64,000 nt of DNA from Basidiobolus meristosporus CBS 931.73 (GCA_002104905.1 MCFE01000440.1:1-64000), one strand, 5' to 3'. Positions 21,140 to 33,746 are shown, numbered from the stretch's first letter. Notes: generated by a model not told the origin, from the letters alone. Numbers and translations: made by a program.

Positions 21140-24100
21140 TTTCTGTGTTGAATTCCAATATATTCAACTGCTTTACAAGATGTGCTCAGCAGCAAGCAAT
21201 CCAGTATTTCCATGCTGAAAGAAGCTCAAAGAAATCAGGAGGAGCTTATCAAGCAGCTTGAAAGCATCATGCATGTAAGAAACACCTTGATGCTTGAGCA
21301 CTCATAGCCTCTGAAGACAAGATCTGACAATGAGAGTATAGATGAACTCCTTGAAGTTATCTCTGGCTACCAAGATGAAACTGGAATACTCAAAGCTGCT
21401 CTGGAGAATGTGGCCATAGTAATTGCCAGCACCAATTTGGCTAGCATGCAAGATGCTGACTGGGTTGAAGTGAACATTCCTTTCAATAGTATATGAAAAA
21501 TTGCCCAAAACTGTTTTTGCAGCTATTTTGAAGATCCCCAAAGAAAGCATATCAGAACTGCAACTTATGATAAGCTAAAATGCAAAAAGCTGAATCTGTG
21601 CAACACTTCTGTGATAGTTGCCAGAGACAAATGAGATTAGCTGAGGTTAGTGATTGTAATCTGTTGCTTACTTCTCATTCACTTTCAAACTTTTCACACC
21701 AGCTACAGAGCAATATTGGTATTGTGAATATGTGCCACCCTGCACGTACTTATGACCAAATCTTAAACATTTGGTCACTTCCAATCACCATGACTGCAGC
21801 TGTTAGCCAGATTTTGGGCATCTCAACCCAAGACCCTGCTACAACTGGAAAAGAGACCAATCAGGTGACTAAGAAGAAGTCAACTGCCACCAGGCACTAT
21901 GAGCCTCAGAGAAGGAGCCATCATTCTACCAGCAAGTGCAAAGAAATTACTAAGCAGTCAAACCAGTCAGGAAACACCTCAGAGGCACAGCAAAACACAA
22001 AAACTGATGATCTATAAGCTGATCACAAACACTTCAACTGTGGAAAAATGGGACCTAGATCACCTGCCTATCCTGACAACAACTCTACACCATTGCCAGA
22101 AGTTACACAGATTCTAGATGATTACTCTGCTAAAGATATGACAGGATATGAAGAGACATATGACAGACTTACAGCTCAAGATTATCACAACCTCTGTGAA
22201 TTTCTACCTAAGATTGCAACTGCTCAAGAAAACAAGCAACCGATGACACAGCTAAAAGCCATTGTGGTGTTACTCACTTTCAATGACCAATCATATGTTG
22301 CAATACTGGATATTGGATAATCAAACTCTGTTTTATCACTCAACATAGTCAAAGACCCAACCAGAAAATAGAAAAATGACCAAGAAATCATACTTGCCAC
22401 TAAGGACCTCTCAGCACCAGGAATTGGTATCACCAACACAATCAACATAGATTGTTGTCCAGTAACTATAATGCATCAGAAGGAAGTTATTGGCATTCTG
22501 AGTGCAACTCAGGTAGTCTTTAGTCTAGACACCTTCACCAAACTTGGCTTTCACAATGGTGCACTACTGGTTTCCTATCCAGGAGTCACTAAATCTCAAC
22601 TGCCCATTATAGATCAGATTCTAGAAATTATCTCATCCCAACTGGAAGAAGTGGAGTCAGCCCCAACTTCTTGAGCATATTCCAATCAGTCAAGCTGGAT
22701 ATTCAGCCAGCCATAGAAAGAAACCAAGCCATTCCAAGAATCAGTTCCTGCACTGTGACAGATTCAATAGTTACACTTGAAACACCTCCTGGAGAGTCAA
22801 CATGGAGGCAACAATACTCAATTATGCATTCCTGTCAACACTTGGTGGATGAAATAGTCCAAAATTGGGCTGACAACAGGATTATCACTCAAGCCTCTCT
22901 CACTTCAACATTCAACAGCCCCTTATATGCTTGCACCCAAGAAGGACATCAATGGGAATCCAACTCTGAAGAGACCCTGGTTGGACCCCAGGCCTCTGAA
23001 CAAACATGTTCAAGATGAAAAATTTCCAATTCCAAGAATCTAGGGAGTCTTTTTCTCACAATCAGGTGCAAAGGTATTCTCCAAGCTGGACCTAAAGGAT
23101 GCAATCACCAGTCCCAAATCCCCCTGATCATTCATATTAGACTGCATTCACTGGGAATAATATGCAATAGATGTTTCAGGGAGCTCCCTTTGGCTTAAAC
23201 ACACTGACTGGCAAGTTCCATGAAAAGTGCAGTTTTGCTTACCACAAAATCAATATACTTGGATTTATAGTATACCAGCTGGCCACCAACTAGACCCTTC
23301 CAAACTTGTCTACATTCCCAAATAGCCAAAACCCACTAGCACCAAGCACTTTCAGCATTATATTGGAGTATTCAACTATTTCAGGGAGCATATAACATTC
23401 ATGTCTGCTTTGAGTGCACTTTTGATGCATTACACCATAGCACTAATCTCCCCTCAGCCTGGAACAAGACTCCTGACCAAGCCTTTGAGTTGCTCTGCAA
23501 ACTGCTCTTACCTTATCTTACCCAGACTTTGCCAAGCCCTATGTTGTTCCTACAGGTGCATTCAATCTTGGTTAGGGGCAGTCCTTTACCAGGAAGACAG
23601 CCAAAATCTGCTTCACTGTATCTCTTTTCAAGCCAGATCTCTACAACCTGCTGAGAGAAGCTACTCTGCCACCAAGAAGGAGCTACCTGCCATAGTCTTT
23701 GCCATGTGAATTTCATGAGTATATATGGGATAGTACCTTTACCTTGTACACTGACCACCATGCCCTTGTCTATATGCACACTCAAAATACTCTAACTCCA
23801 ATGCTTACCAACTGGCTTGATACTCTACTTGATTATGGTCAAAAAGCTACACACTGCCCAGGAATTCTCAACATCCTGCCCAACTACCTTTCAAGGCATT
23901 TTCCAACTTCTCATTAGGAGGGACATGTGATTACTGACATATTCAACAAGCTCATTACAGCTTCTGAAATAAATCCTCAACTGGATTCCGCAACTTGGGA
24001 AATGCCACCTGCAGATGAAAGGAAAACATTGATACAGAGAACTCACTTATTTGACTACTTTGAAATTGGCACACTAATGAAAAAGCTACCCTATGATGGA

Positions 24101-24682
24101 TATGACTGGCCAAATACTACAGCTGACTGCCTAGTATTTGTCAAGTCTTGCAGTGAATGGCAACTTACAACATCAGTCACCACAAACTTCACCCTTTGAG
24201 TCCCATCCATGAAAGCCATCATATGGGTCTTATTGCAATTGATATAGCTGGACCTTTAACAACTAATGTCAGTGGTAATCATTGCCTCTATGTAATTGTA
24301 GATGTCTGCAAATGTTTTGGCTTCATAAATGCTATCCCAAACAAGCATACTGCCACTACTGCACAAGTACTATTCAAGCTCTCATGCCTCTTTAAATTCT
24401 CCAAGGTCATTCTATTAGATAATGGATCTGAATTTGTGAATCATCTGATCAAAGCCCTTTGCCAGAATAGCACCATTGATGACTGTATGATCACTCTATA
24501 TCATCCCAAACCTAATTGACCTGCTGAAAGACATGTTGAGACCTCAGTGAGCATCATCAGGATATCTATCAAAGATATCAAGAAGAACTGGGACAAGTAT
24601 GCTCCCACTGTACAGTATGCCACCAACACCAAAATTGCTGCTCTACATAGATCAATGCCATTTTCTGTGATGTTTAGAAAAA
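21140..24682 (+). pseudogene. Ty3/gypsy chromovirus gag-pol (5' and central part)
   Basis: Order: gag-like region (about 21180-22020, ending in a basic Ser/Lys-rich tail), a protease remnant with AILDIG followed by a stop where DTG would be expected (about 22300), the start of reverse transcriptase (VDEIVQNWADNRII, NSPLYACTQ, about 22830-22950), RNase H (FTLYTDHHALVYMHTQN at about 23735) and integrase (IAIDIAGPLTT, LLDNGSEFVNHL, about 24220-24450). Many stops and frameshifts make it non-functional. At 24683 it is cut by a DNA transposon and resumes at 28102. Confidence 0.85.
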
Positions 24683-24849
24683 AGACTTGTTCCATTGGAT
24701 AGTGTCACATAGTGCCAGCATATTTATAGTGCTGGATTGATCTGGCACTGTAAGGCACTATCTGGCACTGAATTTCTACCATAATGCCAGTGGTAGGATA
24801 AAGTTACTGGAAATTTTTCAATCTTACTTATGTTGATCAGAATAGTGCA

Positions 24850-25825
24850 TTTGTTACTTTATTTACTCTTCATAATGCTCCAGACACATTTCTCTCAATG
24901 GATGTCTTCTTGTATGAATATACAGTGCATTGATAAGTATCTTAACTATTTTGCCTATTTTGCTGTTTTCTCCTATATATGACTTTCATCTGCATTTACC
25001 TGCCAACATGCTGAATCTCTTCAGATATCCAAATGTATGCTCTACCCTCACTCTGAAATGATTAAATACCTCATTGTAGAGCTTCTGCTTCCTGCTAAGA
25101 ACATCATTCCTTGGCTTCCTATATGCTGTAATACATCCTAATCTCTAACAATCCTCTCCTATATAAGCTAAATCTGTAATATGTTTTTCCCCTCTACTGA
25201 ATTATGGATGATGCTTGGCCCAGAGTGCTTTGTCATGCCTACTTCCAGCAAATGGCCCACTAAACCAGATGATGTTACACTCAATGTCAGACAGTGCTTG
25301 AAATGTCACACAGTGTGCCTTATACTATCCAGAATAAAAGTGCCTCTGCCCTTTAGAAGGTCTGCTAATCCTGACTGGGAAGGTATTCAAAGTATTCCTT
25401 ATATGGAGCCTGTTGCTGAACACTCTGGGATATGGAAGTCTATTGGAGCTTCTGAGCCTAGTATTCCAAGCTTGCTCTAAGTCATTCATACCCCCTGCAA
25501 GGTGGTTCTCCATTGCTGTCAGCCAGGAATGAAAGCTTCTAGGACCTTTGTTGCCATGGATGGTGGGATGGAGCCATGTGGGGCAATAGTACTTTTAATA
25601 GCACAGAAGCTTAACAAGGGATCTCCTTGAGTAGATTGGGGTAGATGGTCCACAGTACTTGGTATAGATCTCCTCTAGTGTGTCAAAAGGAAATCCAGTG
25701 GTAGTGATGGGACTGATGAGAAAAGACCATTCACTTGAGTAAGTCATTCTAAAATTGGTATGTGATTGGGCTAAGGTGAATTGAATTAATTTGGTGCAAT
25801 CAGCTTTATTCATCAGATTTTCCAT
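24850..25825 (-). pseudogene. DDE_4-type (Harbinger) transposase remnant
   Basis: Minus-strand translation gives FSGPFAGSRHDKALW (second catalytic Asp region), then DLAYIGEDC, then LYNEVFNHFRVRVEHTFGYL with the third acidic residue (VE). This pattern belongs to the Tnp_4 superfamily used by PIF/Harbinger elements. Upstream, 25825-25595 has an in-frame N-terminal segment. Several stops make it inactive. The product would cut and paste the element and possibly the two foldback copies. Confidence 0.8.
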
Positions 25826-26159
25826 GCATTATGATTAAATCTGCATCAATTACCACAAGCTCCATCATTGTGTTGCAAAAAGCATTATCAAACAATTGAC
25901 TTGGCATTTTTATTGATGCTTTACTCACAAGTTTATAATCAAATAGGAAATCTGCAAATTATCTGATTCAATTCATGTCAATGCAATCTAAGATGCATCA
26001 TGCATAATATATGGAAAACTCAATAATCACGTTGGTTTTCATATATATTTCATATAAGACCAGGTTGATGCTAATACACTACTGTATAAGTATCCAAATC
26101 TGTTACTATGGTCCCTATACCAAGTCTCAACTCATCTTTAGTACAACCCAGACAAAACC

Positions 26160-27354
26160 CATCCCCTAGCTCACAGCACAGTCTGGACTGGAGAAGTCAA
26201 TGTTGGATCTGTTTGAGTTCTTGCCAAATGATTTTAGTATGACCCAAGTGTCTATGATGAGCCTTCATACAGATATTTGAGCACTACTCATTAATCTAGC
26301 AGAACTAGATACCTCAGAGAGTCAACAAAGATGGAAGAACCTGAGTTGAAAGCTGTGGCATGAGTTCTACATCAAGGTGCCAGTGGATGTATGTAAGAAG
26401 ATATATAACAAGACATGTATTGAACTCAAGCATGAGCTGATAGTGAGGGGATTTGATGAGGAGGCTGTGTGAGAGCAATTTTGCCTGCAATTTGCACAGT
26501 ACAGGCCGGATGTGTCCATTTGTGCCTCCACTTTAGGAACTAAAGAAATTTTGAATGAGTTTTTGCCTCAAATCATCAATGTATTGCATAATATGTTAGT
26601 AGAGCTAAGTGGCTTCTGAGAGCAATATACACAGGACTTGTCCAGGCAACAGTACCAAAGTATTAGGCAGAGGGTAAGTGAATACCTTGAGGAATCGGAA
26701 GGTGAGCTTCAAGATGAAGAATACAGACCACAAGCAATAACATCTAGATTGAGCCAGCATGCCTGGCTGGATTCCTTACCATCCCTTGCAACTTCAACAT
26801 GCAGGTGCATGTCAGTCCAAACTATGCCAGCACCCTTCACAAGAGTGCCCTGCATTGAGTCAATGTGTGTTGGGTCAACTTGCATGCTTCAGAGCAAAAC
26901 CACCAGAACTTGCCAAACTGCCCATTTAGACACAGGTCCATTGGAGCAGATCAAGATGCATCAACAAGCAGCATCACATCAAACTCAGCCAAGGGTCATG
27001 CCAGTGCATCAAGTTGTGCCTGCATGTGCCATTACACCTGACCATCAGTAAGTTTCTTCTGGTAAACTGACTGATAATGGCTTACATGAAGTGCCTCCAC
27101 CACCAGAGCCTTTGGCAAGTAAAAGAGCATGTCAGCACAAAGCACTACAGGCCAGTTCAGTAGCATTATCTAGAGCAATTAAGCATGGCCATGCTGCAGC
27201 ATTGCACTCATCAACCAGGAGGCAAAATACTGACTACCTATACACAAGCAGCCAAGAGGATAATCAACAAGGAAGTAATTTAAGTGTGGAAAGAGAATCA
27301 CTACCAAATGCTTCAGTAGTAATTCCTATGAGAAAAAAACCTAGGAGAAGATGA
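26160..27354 (+). pseudogene. second gene of the Harbinger-like element
   Basis: A plus-strand frame with about five stops, divergent from the transposase. The product begins with an LDLFEFLPNDF region, continues with an acidic segment (EYLEESEGELQDEEYRP), a long Gln/His/Pro-rich part and a basic tail (MRKKPRRR) that could be a nuclear localisation signal. Harbinger elements usually carry a Myb/SANT DNA-binding partner gene in this place. I cannot confirm a Myb fold here, so the function is inferred from position only. Confidence 0.5.
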
Positions 27355-28098
27355 TGCAATTGCATTGAATTGCTATTATTTGTCATGAGCCAATCAACGC
27401 ATTTTTTTGCAATCCAAATCAAGCCATTGCATATCAGTGCTCACTATATTTTTGACATAAGCAATACTGAGGTTGTCTCACATTTGCAACAGAACCCTTA
27501 TAAACAAACACCCCGCATATTTATATATATATCTTCTGTAACACCAGTGCAGCCATTTGATCTATTTTGCACCTATTCAATCAGTTGCATGCTTGCTATG
27601 ACACCTTGTCCAGTCACTAGGATCAGGGATTTACTTGCTCAAAGGCAAAATGGGATATAAGATGGCAAATCAGGTAGCTGGTGTATTGGTCAAAGAGCCA
27701 ATTGGGGGCTGATAGCTTCAGCATACTTTTGAACCAGTTAACCACTGAGATACCATCCTATTGGAGTGATGGTAACCAAAATGGTAAGTATCAGTGTAGT
27801 TATAGTCTGATGCGCATTTATTTCCATTTACATTAAAGAAACACACAAAAATACCAGATTTTACCTACCTTAATAGCGGTATTCAATCATGCACATGATG
27901 CAAACATTACAAGTTGGTGCAATCATCCGTGCCAACCTCATTGTGTCAGATTGTGCCATAGTATGCAAAATTGTCCCACCTGGTGCAAAATCGTCCAAGA
28001 GCAATCCTGCCTATTGGTAGCTGTAATATTGCGCCTGATTGTTCTTAGAGACCACAGATCATGCTGCGCACTCTGGCACAGTACAATGGAGCAAGTCT
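27355..28098. other. 3' part of the Harbinger-like element, noncoding
   Basis: No convincing gene. It ends in the right terminal inverted repeat (about 28070-28098). Confidence 0.5.
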
Positions 28099-28101
28099 AA
28101 A

Positions 28102-28571
28102 GATTCAACCACTTTGGAGACTTCCAAGATACAGAGTTAGCCCATATGAAGACAGATAAGCTAAAGAACCAACTTCAGTACCTTGCCAACATAGTCTACC
28201 CTGCTATCAGTGCCAGATGTAAAGCCTCTCAGCAAAAGATGACTTTAAATTATGCCTCAAGACACAAGAACAGCATCATCCCTGATGGGTTCTATGTCAT
28301 AAAGCTGGATCCAGTCCAACAATATAAACTTGACTGTAAATATGAAGGCCTATTACCCAGTAACTTTGAAATTCTATGAAGTTGTGGCTATTGTGGACCA
28401 TAAGGAGAGGAATCAATCTGCCTCTATTTAGTAAAGTAGAAAGGTTATGATTCCAAACACAGCACCTGGGAACTTTATACCAACTTTGAAGACGTTGCCA
28501 TTGTTGTTTGTTATTGGAGCTGGAGGGGAACACAGAAGGCATCACAAAACTCCTCCTGTGAGAGGAAGAGA
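28102..28571 (+). pseudogene. chromovirus integrase C-terminus, chromodomain and polypurine tract
   Basis: A frame from 28102 continues the integrase (QKMTLNYASRHKN, then IIPDGFYVIKLD, then KLDCKYEG, the GPY/F module). After a frameshift, 28425-28500 reads YLVK*KGYDSKHSTWE, the core of a chromodomain with its first Trp changed to a TAG stop. The purine run GAGAGGAAGAGA at about 28560-28571 is the polypurine tract before the 3' LTR. Chromodomains guide integration toward methylated histone H3 in this group. Confidence 0.8.
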
Positions 28572-28606
28572 TGTTGTGCATCAAGATTTAAAGCTTGGCC
28601 AGTTTG
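28572..28606 (+). repeat. truncated chromovirus 3' LTR
   Basis: TGTTGTGCATCAAGATTTAA and the following bases match the first ~35 bp of the LTRs at 20442 and 36767, then the sequence switches to element X. The rest of this LTR is missing. Confidence 0.7.
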
Positions 28607-30578
28607 TGTACATTGATTGGCTATTGCCTCTTTTTCACACTCCTTACTTCCTGACTCAACTGTTTCTCTTACTTTTGATGAGTACAAGTTGATTTATTTC
28701 CATTGAATCTTCAGTTGTACTTCAATTGCCAATTGTATTAACTTATACAAGTCCCTATACCCTAAACTAACATTAAGCTCAACCCTACACTCAGCAAGTA
28801 ACTCTATTAAGATCCACTGCTCAGTAAGTATTTCTGCAGTAATGCTCTGTTTGCATGACTTTGGCAGGGACCCAACAGATTTATGCCACTGTTCATTCAC
28901 TGGTTCCCACACATCCAGGTCTTCAGATAGCACTGCAAGGTCTAGCACCTCATCAGCCAGACTTTGCATTAAATCTGTGAAATATTCAAGTGCATTTCTT
29001 GAGCACTGCTCTTGAAGAAGTTCTTCAACCTCTTGGTGTGCCTATTAATGTTCCTAAATTTCACTGAAGGCAATGTGATAGTCTTTTGAGTTCTTGATGT
29101 TGTAGCTTTGTCTTTCAGTGGGATCTCCACTATGTCGGCAATGCAGGACATGGAGGCTGTGGTAGACAAATTACCCTTCCCTGCAAACTCATCAACCTCA
29201 GTGGAGTGTAGCTCAACTGCCTGCACTTCCAACACATGTGAAAGCAGCTGTTTTCTTGTTGATAATTCATCTTGGCTATGATGGTATTCATTCTGTTTTG
29301 GGCTAACAATGTCAGTTGGCACAAACTGCCTTTTTTTGCATGCTTCCCTGTCTCAGGCTTGGGCAGACTTATTTCACTTTACCTTTTCCCATATGACTGC
29401 CAGGTCTTTCACTGCTACTTTGTCTGAGTGCTTCTTGTAATGAACTACATTTTCTCCTTGATAAATGCTTCTCAGATGCATCTGCTTTGGACTGCTTGTC
29501 CCTTACTGGGACTCTTCTGGCAACCTGATGTTTCTTTACCACTTGTTTTGAGTTCTCAGTGGTAGTTGTGATAGGCTCCTGAGAAAGCCACTGGTTTTTA
29601 TCACTGCCAGGTCCTTCTCTACTACTTTGACTGAGTGCTTCTTGAGTGGTACAATGCTTTTTCCTTGATAAATGTTGTGCTGGTGCATCTGTGTCCACCT
29701 GCTTGTCCCTTATTTGCACACTTCCAGCTACCTGACATATCTTTGATGGTTGTTTGAAGCCTTTGGCCCTGCTTGTAACAAGCTCTTGAGGAAGCTGCTG
29801 GCTTTTAGCCACGGCACCCTTTTTCTTGTGCCTCTGATAGTTTCTGATATTCTTAAGATACTTTGTTGGCATACCAATGCTGGCCCAAAATCCATGTGTA
29901 TGTTTGAATCAAGGATAATGCTGTTGGAACAAGTCAGCTAAATTCTGCTTGTCCTTGAGTCCCAGATGGTCCCATGGTATGCTAGCCTTAGGGTGATGGT
30001 GTGCTAGACTTCTGATGGCCTCCTGAATACTAGCCCACTCTTCATTATTACACTCAACAGCTTCACAGATCCTCAATTTCTTTTGATTTTTAGGCTTTGG
30101 TATAAACACTGCATCAAATCCTTCCCATGCCACAATAGGGTTTTCTGTGGGCTTTATCTTTGGGCACTGTTGTTGTGCTTTAAAGACTGTAAGGTGTTCC
30201 TCTGCTGTCACATTGGGAAGTGGCTCAATTCTTGGCTCTGACATTGAGCTACTTGAGTTCCTTCCTTGCAGCAAAGATACTGCTTTCTCTATCTGAGATA
30301 TTAATTACTCTACATGTATTATCTGCTTATCCTGTTTCTGGATTATTTCCTGATCTCTCTGGGCCATTGCATCTGTCCTGTCAGCCACTGCAACTAATTG
30401 CTTCAGTAACGCTTTGGTATGAGCTGACAACATACTTGCTAATATGGGTGGTGGTGATGTTATGATAGCCACTTACTGGTCTTCAACTGAAGGTACTGCA
30501 TTTTCTACACTCTCATCTGCCTGAGCATAATGGTCAGCATGTGGCTCTGCAGAAGTTCTCAATGGCCTAGTGGACTAA
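28607..30578 (-). pseudogene. element X copy 1: repetitive coiled-coil protein gene
   Basis: On the minus strand, overlapping frames 30274-29909, 29872-29369, 29322-28969 and 28969-28694 make up one broken gene. Visible parts, N to C: a charged segment before 30274 (AMAQRDQEIIQKQDK, likely coiled coil), RNSSSSMSEPRIEPLPNV, EEWASIQEAIRSLAHHHP, IRNYQRHKKK, two tandem ~68-residue repeats (each with QEP/QEL.T, HLSRRK, QEAL.QSS, PGS), a basic linker, TLPSVKFRNINRH and a C-terminal domain (WEPVNEQWHK, LNVSLGYRDLYK). I recognise no known family. It is the least decayed copy and a useful guide to the others. Confidence 0.7.
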
Positions 30579-30941
30579 GAGGCTCATAACCTGTTGTAAG
30601 AGTCTTGGAGATATTGGAAGTGATTTGGAAGTACAAGTAGAATATGTGGTTTCACTTAATGCTTTGCTCAATGTTTAAGTAGTATTTAAAACTTTTACAT
30701 GATCTTGGCATAACAAGCATGCAGAATAGGCTTGGGAAGGGCCCAAGAGCGTGTGTGTAAGGCTTAGGGCTGTTTGGACAGCTATGAGAATTTTCATGTT
30801 CTGGGTACCTGGTGTTTTTGTGAAAATATTCCAAGTAAATCCCAAAAAGAAGTTTGGCCAGTATTCTCTAGGATTTGAAGGTAATGATCCAAGTGACTAA
30901 GTTAAGTGAATATTTAGGTGGAACTGCAAATCTTTACACCA
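30579..30941 (-). repeat. copia LTR plus primer-binding site joined to element X
   Basis: The LTR is 30592-30941 (350 bp; the outer end is CACCA rather than CAACA). It is followed in element direction by GGTTATGAGCCTC at 30591-30579, a copy of the copia primer-binding site. Directly after that, sequence homologous to element X begins. No copia gag is present, so this is either a truncated copia or an LTR unit that carries X sequence. Confidence 0.8.
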
Positions 30942-30954
30942 GTTTTCACAGATA

Positions 30955-31680
30955 TTTTAAGCATCTATTGCCAAACTACACTTAAGTGTGGCACATAAAC
31001 TTTTGGAGGAAGGTATTACCCCTACCACACCCTCTGTGCCCTGCACTGTGAGCAGAGTAGAGGCTCCACTTGTTAGAAGAGTAGCAATGTAAAGAACTCA
31101 GAGGTTTCTGACAATGTAAGTGGTGAGGTTTGTAATGTTTTGTGAACACTAAGAGTTTGCCATACTTCTTCCAGAGCAGCACCAAAGAAAATGCACCTGT
31201 GTACTGCAGGTATTGATCAGAAAGACTGGAAGACAATTTGCTTGATCTTGCACTGCCAGCTGCAGAATTGGACATGAGGAAACATGTGAGAACACAACAG
31301 TATAATGCATCAGGGTTACTACAAGAGAAATTTGCACAGGATGTTATGGCAGTGGCAATTGATGAATGGTGGATTTTTATGGAGTTACTTGTTTTGTGTA
31401 AGGTTGGGCTCAATGACAGTATTGGTTATAATCAGTTGCATATGCCAGTACAATCTATAATTGAGTGCCATTTAATAATACAGTGAAAGCAGACTAATTC
31501 ATATCATCAAAAGTGAGTATACCGGTAGAGTCTGAAAGTAAGATGAGTGAAATGGATGCAATAGCCAATTAATATATAGAGATATAGGAGATGATTGATG
31601 GTTAAAGATAAGAAAGTGAGAGAAATGGCAGAGGATCAATCAAAAGAAATATAAAGACAATTCAGATGAGTGACCTCAAC
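30955..31680 (+). pseudogene. diverged element X gene, C-terminal part
   Basis: 31238-31486 encodes LDLALPAAELDM..., EWWIFMELLVLCKVGLN and GYNQLHMPVQSI. These align with LDLAVPSDDQDI, EWWILMVLLVECGAGLN and GYRDLYRSIQLA of the copy at 48675. Upstream traces (about 31000-31220) match the preceding segment with frame breaks. The lower similarity means it is an older or different member of the family. Confidence 0.6.
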
Positions 31681-31985
31681 TGAGGTTTTTGGAAAATCTG
31701 AGGTCCGTTTTTGCCCAAGGGCTTTGACCTAGTATCCCAACAGCATCTATACCTCTGAGTATAGTAATTCAAATCCTCAAATATACATCTTTTATTACCA
31801 TACTTATGAAATCATCTGTTAATCATCCCAACTATACTTCCATGGGTAGTTTACTTTCCCCCAATTGTACAAGCACTTTAATTCAGCTCTGTATAAGTAG
31901 AGCATCTGTAGGTAGTTGGGCCTGTACTGAAGTAACAGCAGTAAACATATATCAGGCAGTTGTAGGGCACCCTAGGAAAAAAAAT
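31681..31985. other. no gene recognised
   Basis: AT-rich noncoding stretch between the X remnant and an R1 copy. Confidence 0.4.
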
Positions 31986-32260
31986 TAAGAGAAGGCCAGG
32001 AAAATACCCTCATGATATCAGCTGAATTCCAAGTTTCTCAAAATTGACAACTCTCAGTATCTCTGTTGTTAGCTGATGGGCAGGCAAGCAAACAAATTCT
32101 CCAGGAGCAGATTGGGTCAACTAGCATCCATGCCAAATTTGGTAATTAGCTGCCCATTACTTCCATCAAAGATTGCATTTGAAATTTTGAACCAAAAACA
32201 CCAGCTGAATACCAGCAAAATACCAGACAAAAATCAGATGAATTCCAAGTTTGAGATAGT
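31986..32260 (+). repeat. dispersed repeat R1, copy 4
   Basis: Contains 'agaaggccaggaaaatacc', 'atatcagctgaattccaag', 'gacaactctcagtatctc', 'ttggtaattagc' and 'caccagctgaatacc' in the R1 order. It lies exactly at the switch from AT-rich to GC-balanced DNA. Confidence 0.65.
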
Positions 32261-33746
32261 TGGATCCCGTGGGGTGATTTGCTAGCTTAACGCAACCAGT
32301 GATGAAAGGAAAGCCAAGAGACTTGAAGCTGGCTGGATCGATCCGAGCCAAGTGATGTACTGACCCAGAGCAAAGGACTCTTGAGCAAGCCTTTCAGAGA
32401 TAGCCATGAGGATTTCAGGTGAGAGCCATTATCATGTAGTAGATGGGGACTTTTTAGCAATATGTCGTGGTACAAGAAAATAGCGAGATTGCTTTTGAAT
32501 AATCCTCGTCTGGGCACTGGGCAAACAGCAAATCCAACCTGACACATGAAATGCCGGATGTCAGAAGAAACAGTTTCGGCCCAAAGATGTTGGTTGTAGT
32601 CAGCGGGTACTGACTCCATCTCATCTCATGCCCCCGTACTTTCGTAGAAAGGTGTCGTAGATGTTGCGAGGAGCTCTCAACCTTGCACATGCTTCGGTAG
32701 GAAATGGCTCATTGAGCTTGTTGCGCAGCTTGTAGCGCTCCGCCAACCGGATGCTCTAAAGCGGATGCACAATCAAGTATTCAAGGGGATACCAGGGCAC
32801 GGATATACATTACATAATCCAGGGAAGGCGTGGAAAAGCGTCATCATGGTGGATCCCTTGTTGGGCCGGATCACCATGTTACGATGCAGGACTTTCCTCA
32901 GTGTTCCCCTATCGTTCCCAAGGTTCCCTCCAAGCCCTTTCCTAGATACGTACTACATCGCGGACAGGCACCAGCGGTGTACGAAAATAATATCCGGTGT
33001 TGCTACACACGAGCTGCTCCAAATCCACAAACATTGCTTCAGCCGGAGGTGATTACAGGGTGACAACCGGTTCGCAACTCCATCAAAATCCACTCCGATC
33101 ACGGGGATTGGTTGACAACGTGGATCCGAACGACGCTTGGGGTGATCCCAGATATCACCGGCCGACGGCATGTCAGGGCGAGCAAGATTACATAAGCTCG
33201 CCAATCATCAAAATTGCTATTGATACTGTGCTACACACATCATTTGCGCTGACTTCTCTGTTGAAGGTTTGGTTGGAATCTGATTGTAACCAGCGGGGCA
33301 ATTCTGGGATAGATATTCCCTAGGCTTGTTCATCGTGGCACCGGATAAGCTTGTGCTTCTCAGGGTGGGACGACCAATCATGTGATTTCATTTACCGAAC
33401 TTCTGTCCTGCATGGTCATCCCATGATTTGCTAGTGACATCGCTGCTAGCCCAATGGGGGTCGCCGAATCCATGACAATTCTCCATTTGTAACCGAGGAG
33501 CCATCTTATGGCCAGTGACCAATCATTTACTGACACTAATGGTCCGCAAGTGGACACAGCCAAATGGAGAATTCGATAATGATAGTCGAACCTTGTGTAG
33601 ATTTGAAGTTGGTAAGGGCAGCAACTCCACTGGATTTATTGATGAATGATTGGTAATGAAATGACTATCTATAAGTGCAACTTGACTTTTGCTTCAAGCA
33701 TAGAGTTAGGGCTGGGGTCTAGGAACGAATGCTGAGAACTGGGTGC
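32261..33746. other. GC-balanced stretch, no gene recognised
   Basis: Short frames only. A 13-bp inverted repeat (AATTCTCCATTTG near 33478 and its complement near 33561) is the only local structure noticed. Confidence 0.45.

Larger units (their letters stand above)
24683..28098 (-). mobile_element. PIF/Harbinger-like DNA transposon, 3.4 kb
   Basis: Starts AGACTTGTTCCATTG and ends with the imperfect reverse complement CAATGGAGCAAGTCT. It is flanked by AAA (24680-24682, 28099-28101), a 3-bp duplication as expected of PIF/Harbinger. Removing it with one AAA rejoins the chromovirus integrase in the same frame, which confirms the borders. Inside are a minus-strand DDE transposase remnant and a plus-strand second gene, the two-gene layout of Harbinger elements. 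Confidence 0.85.
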
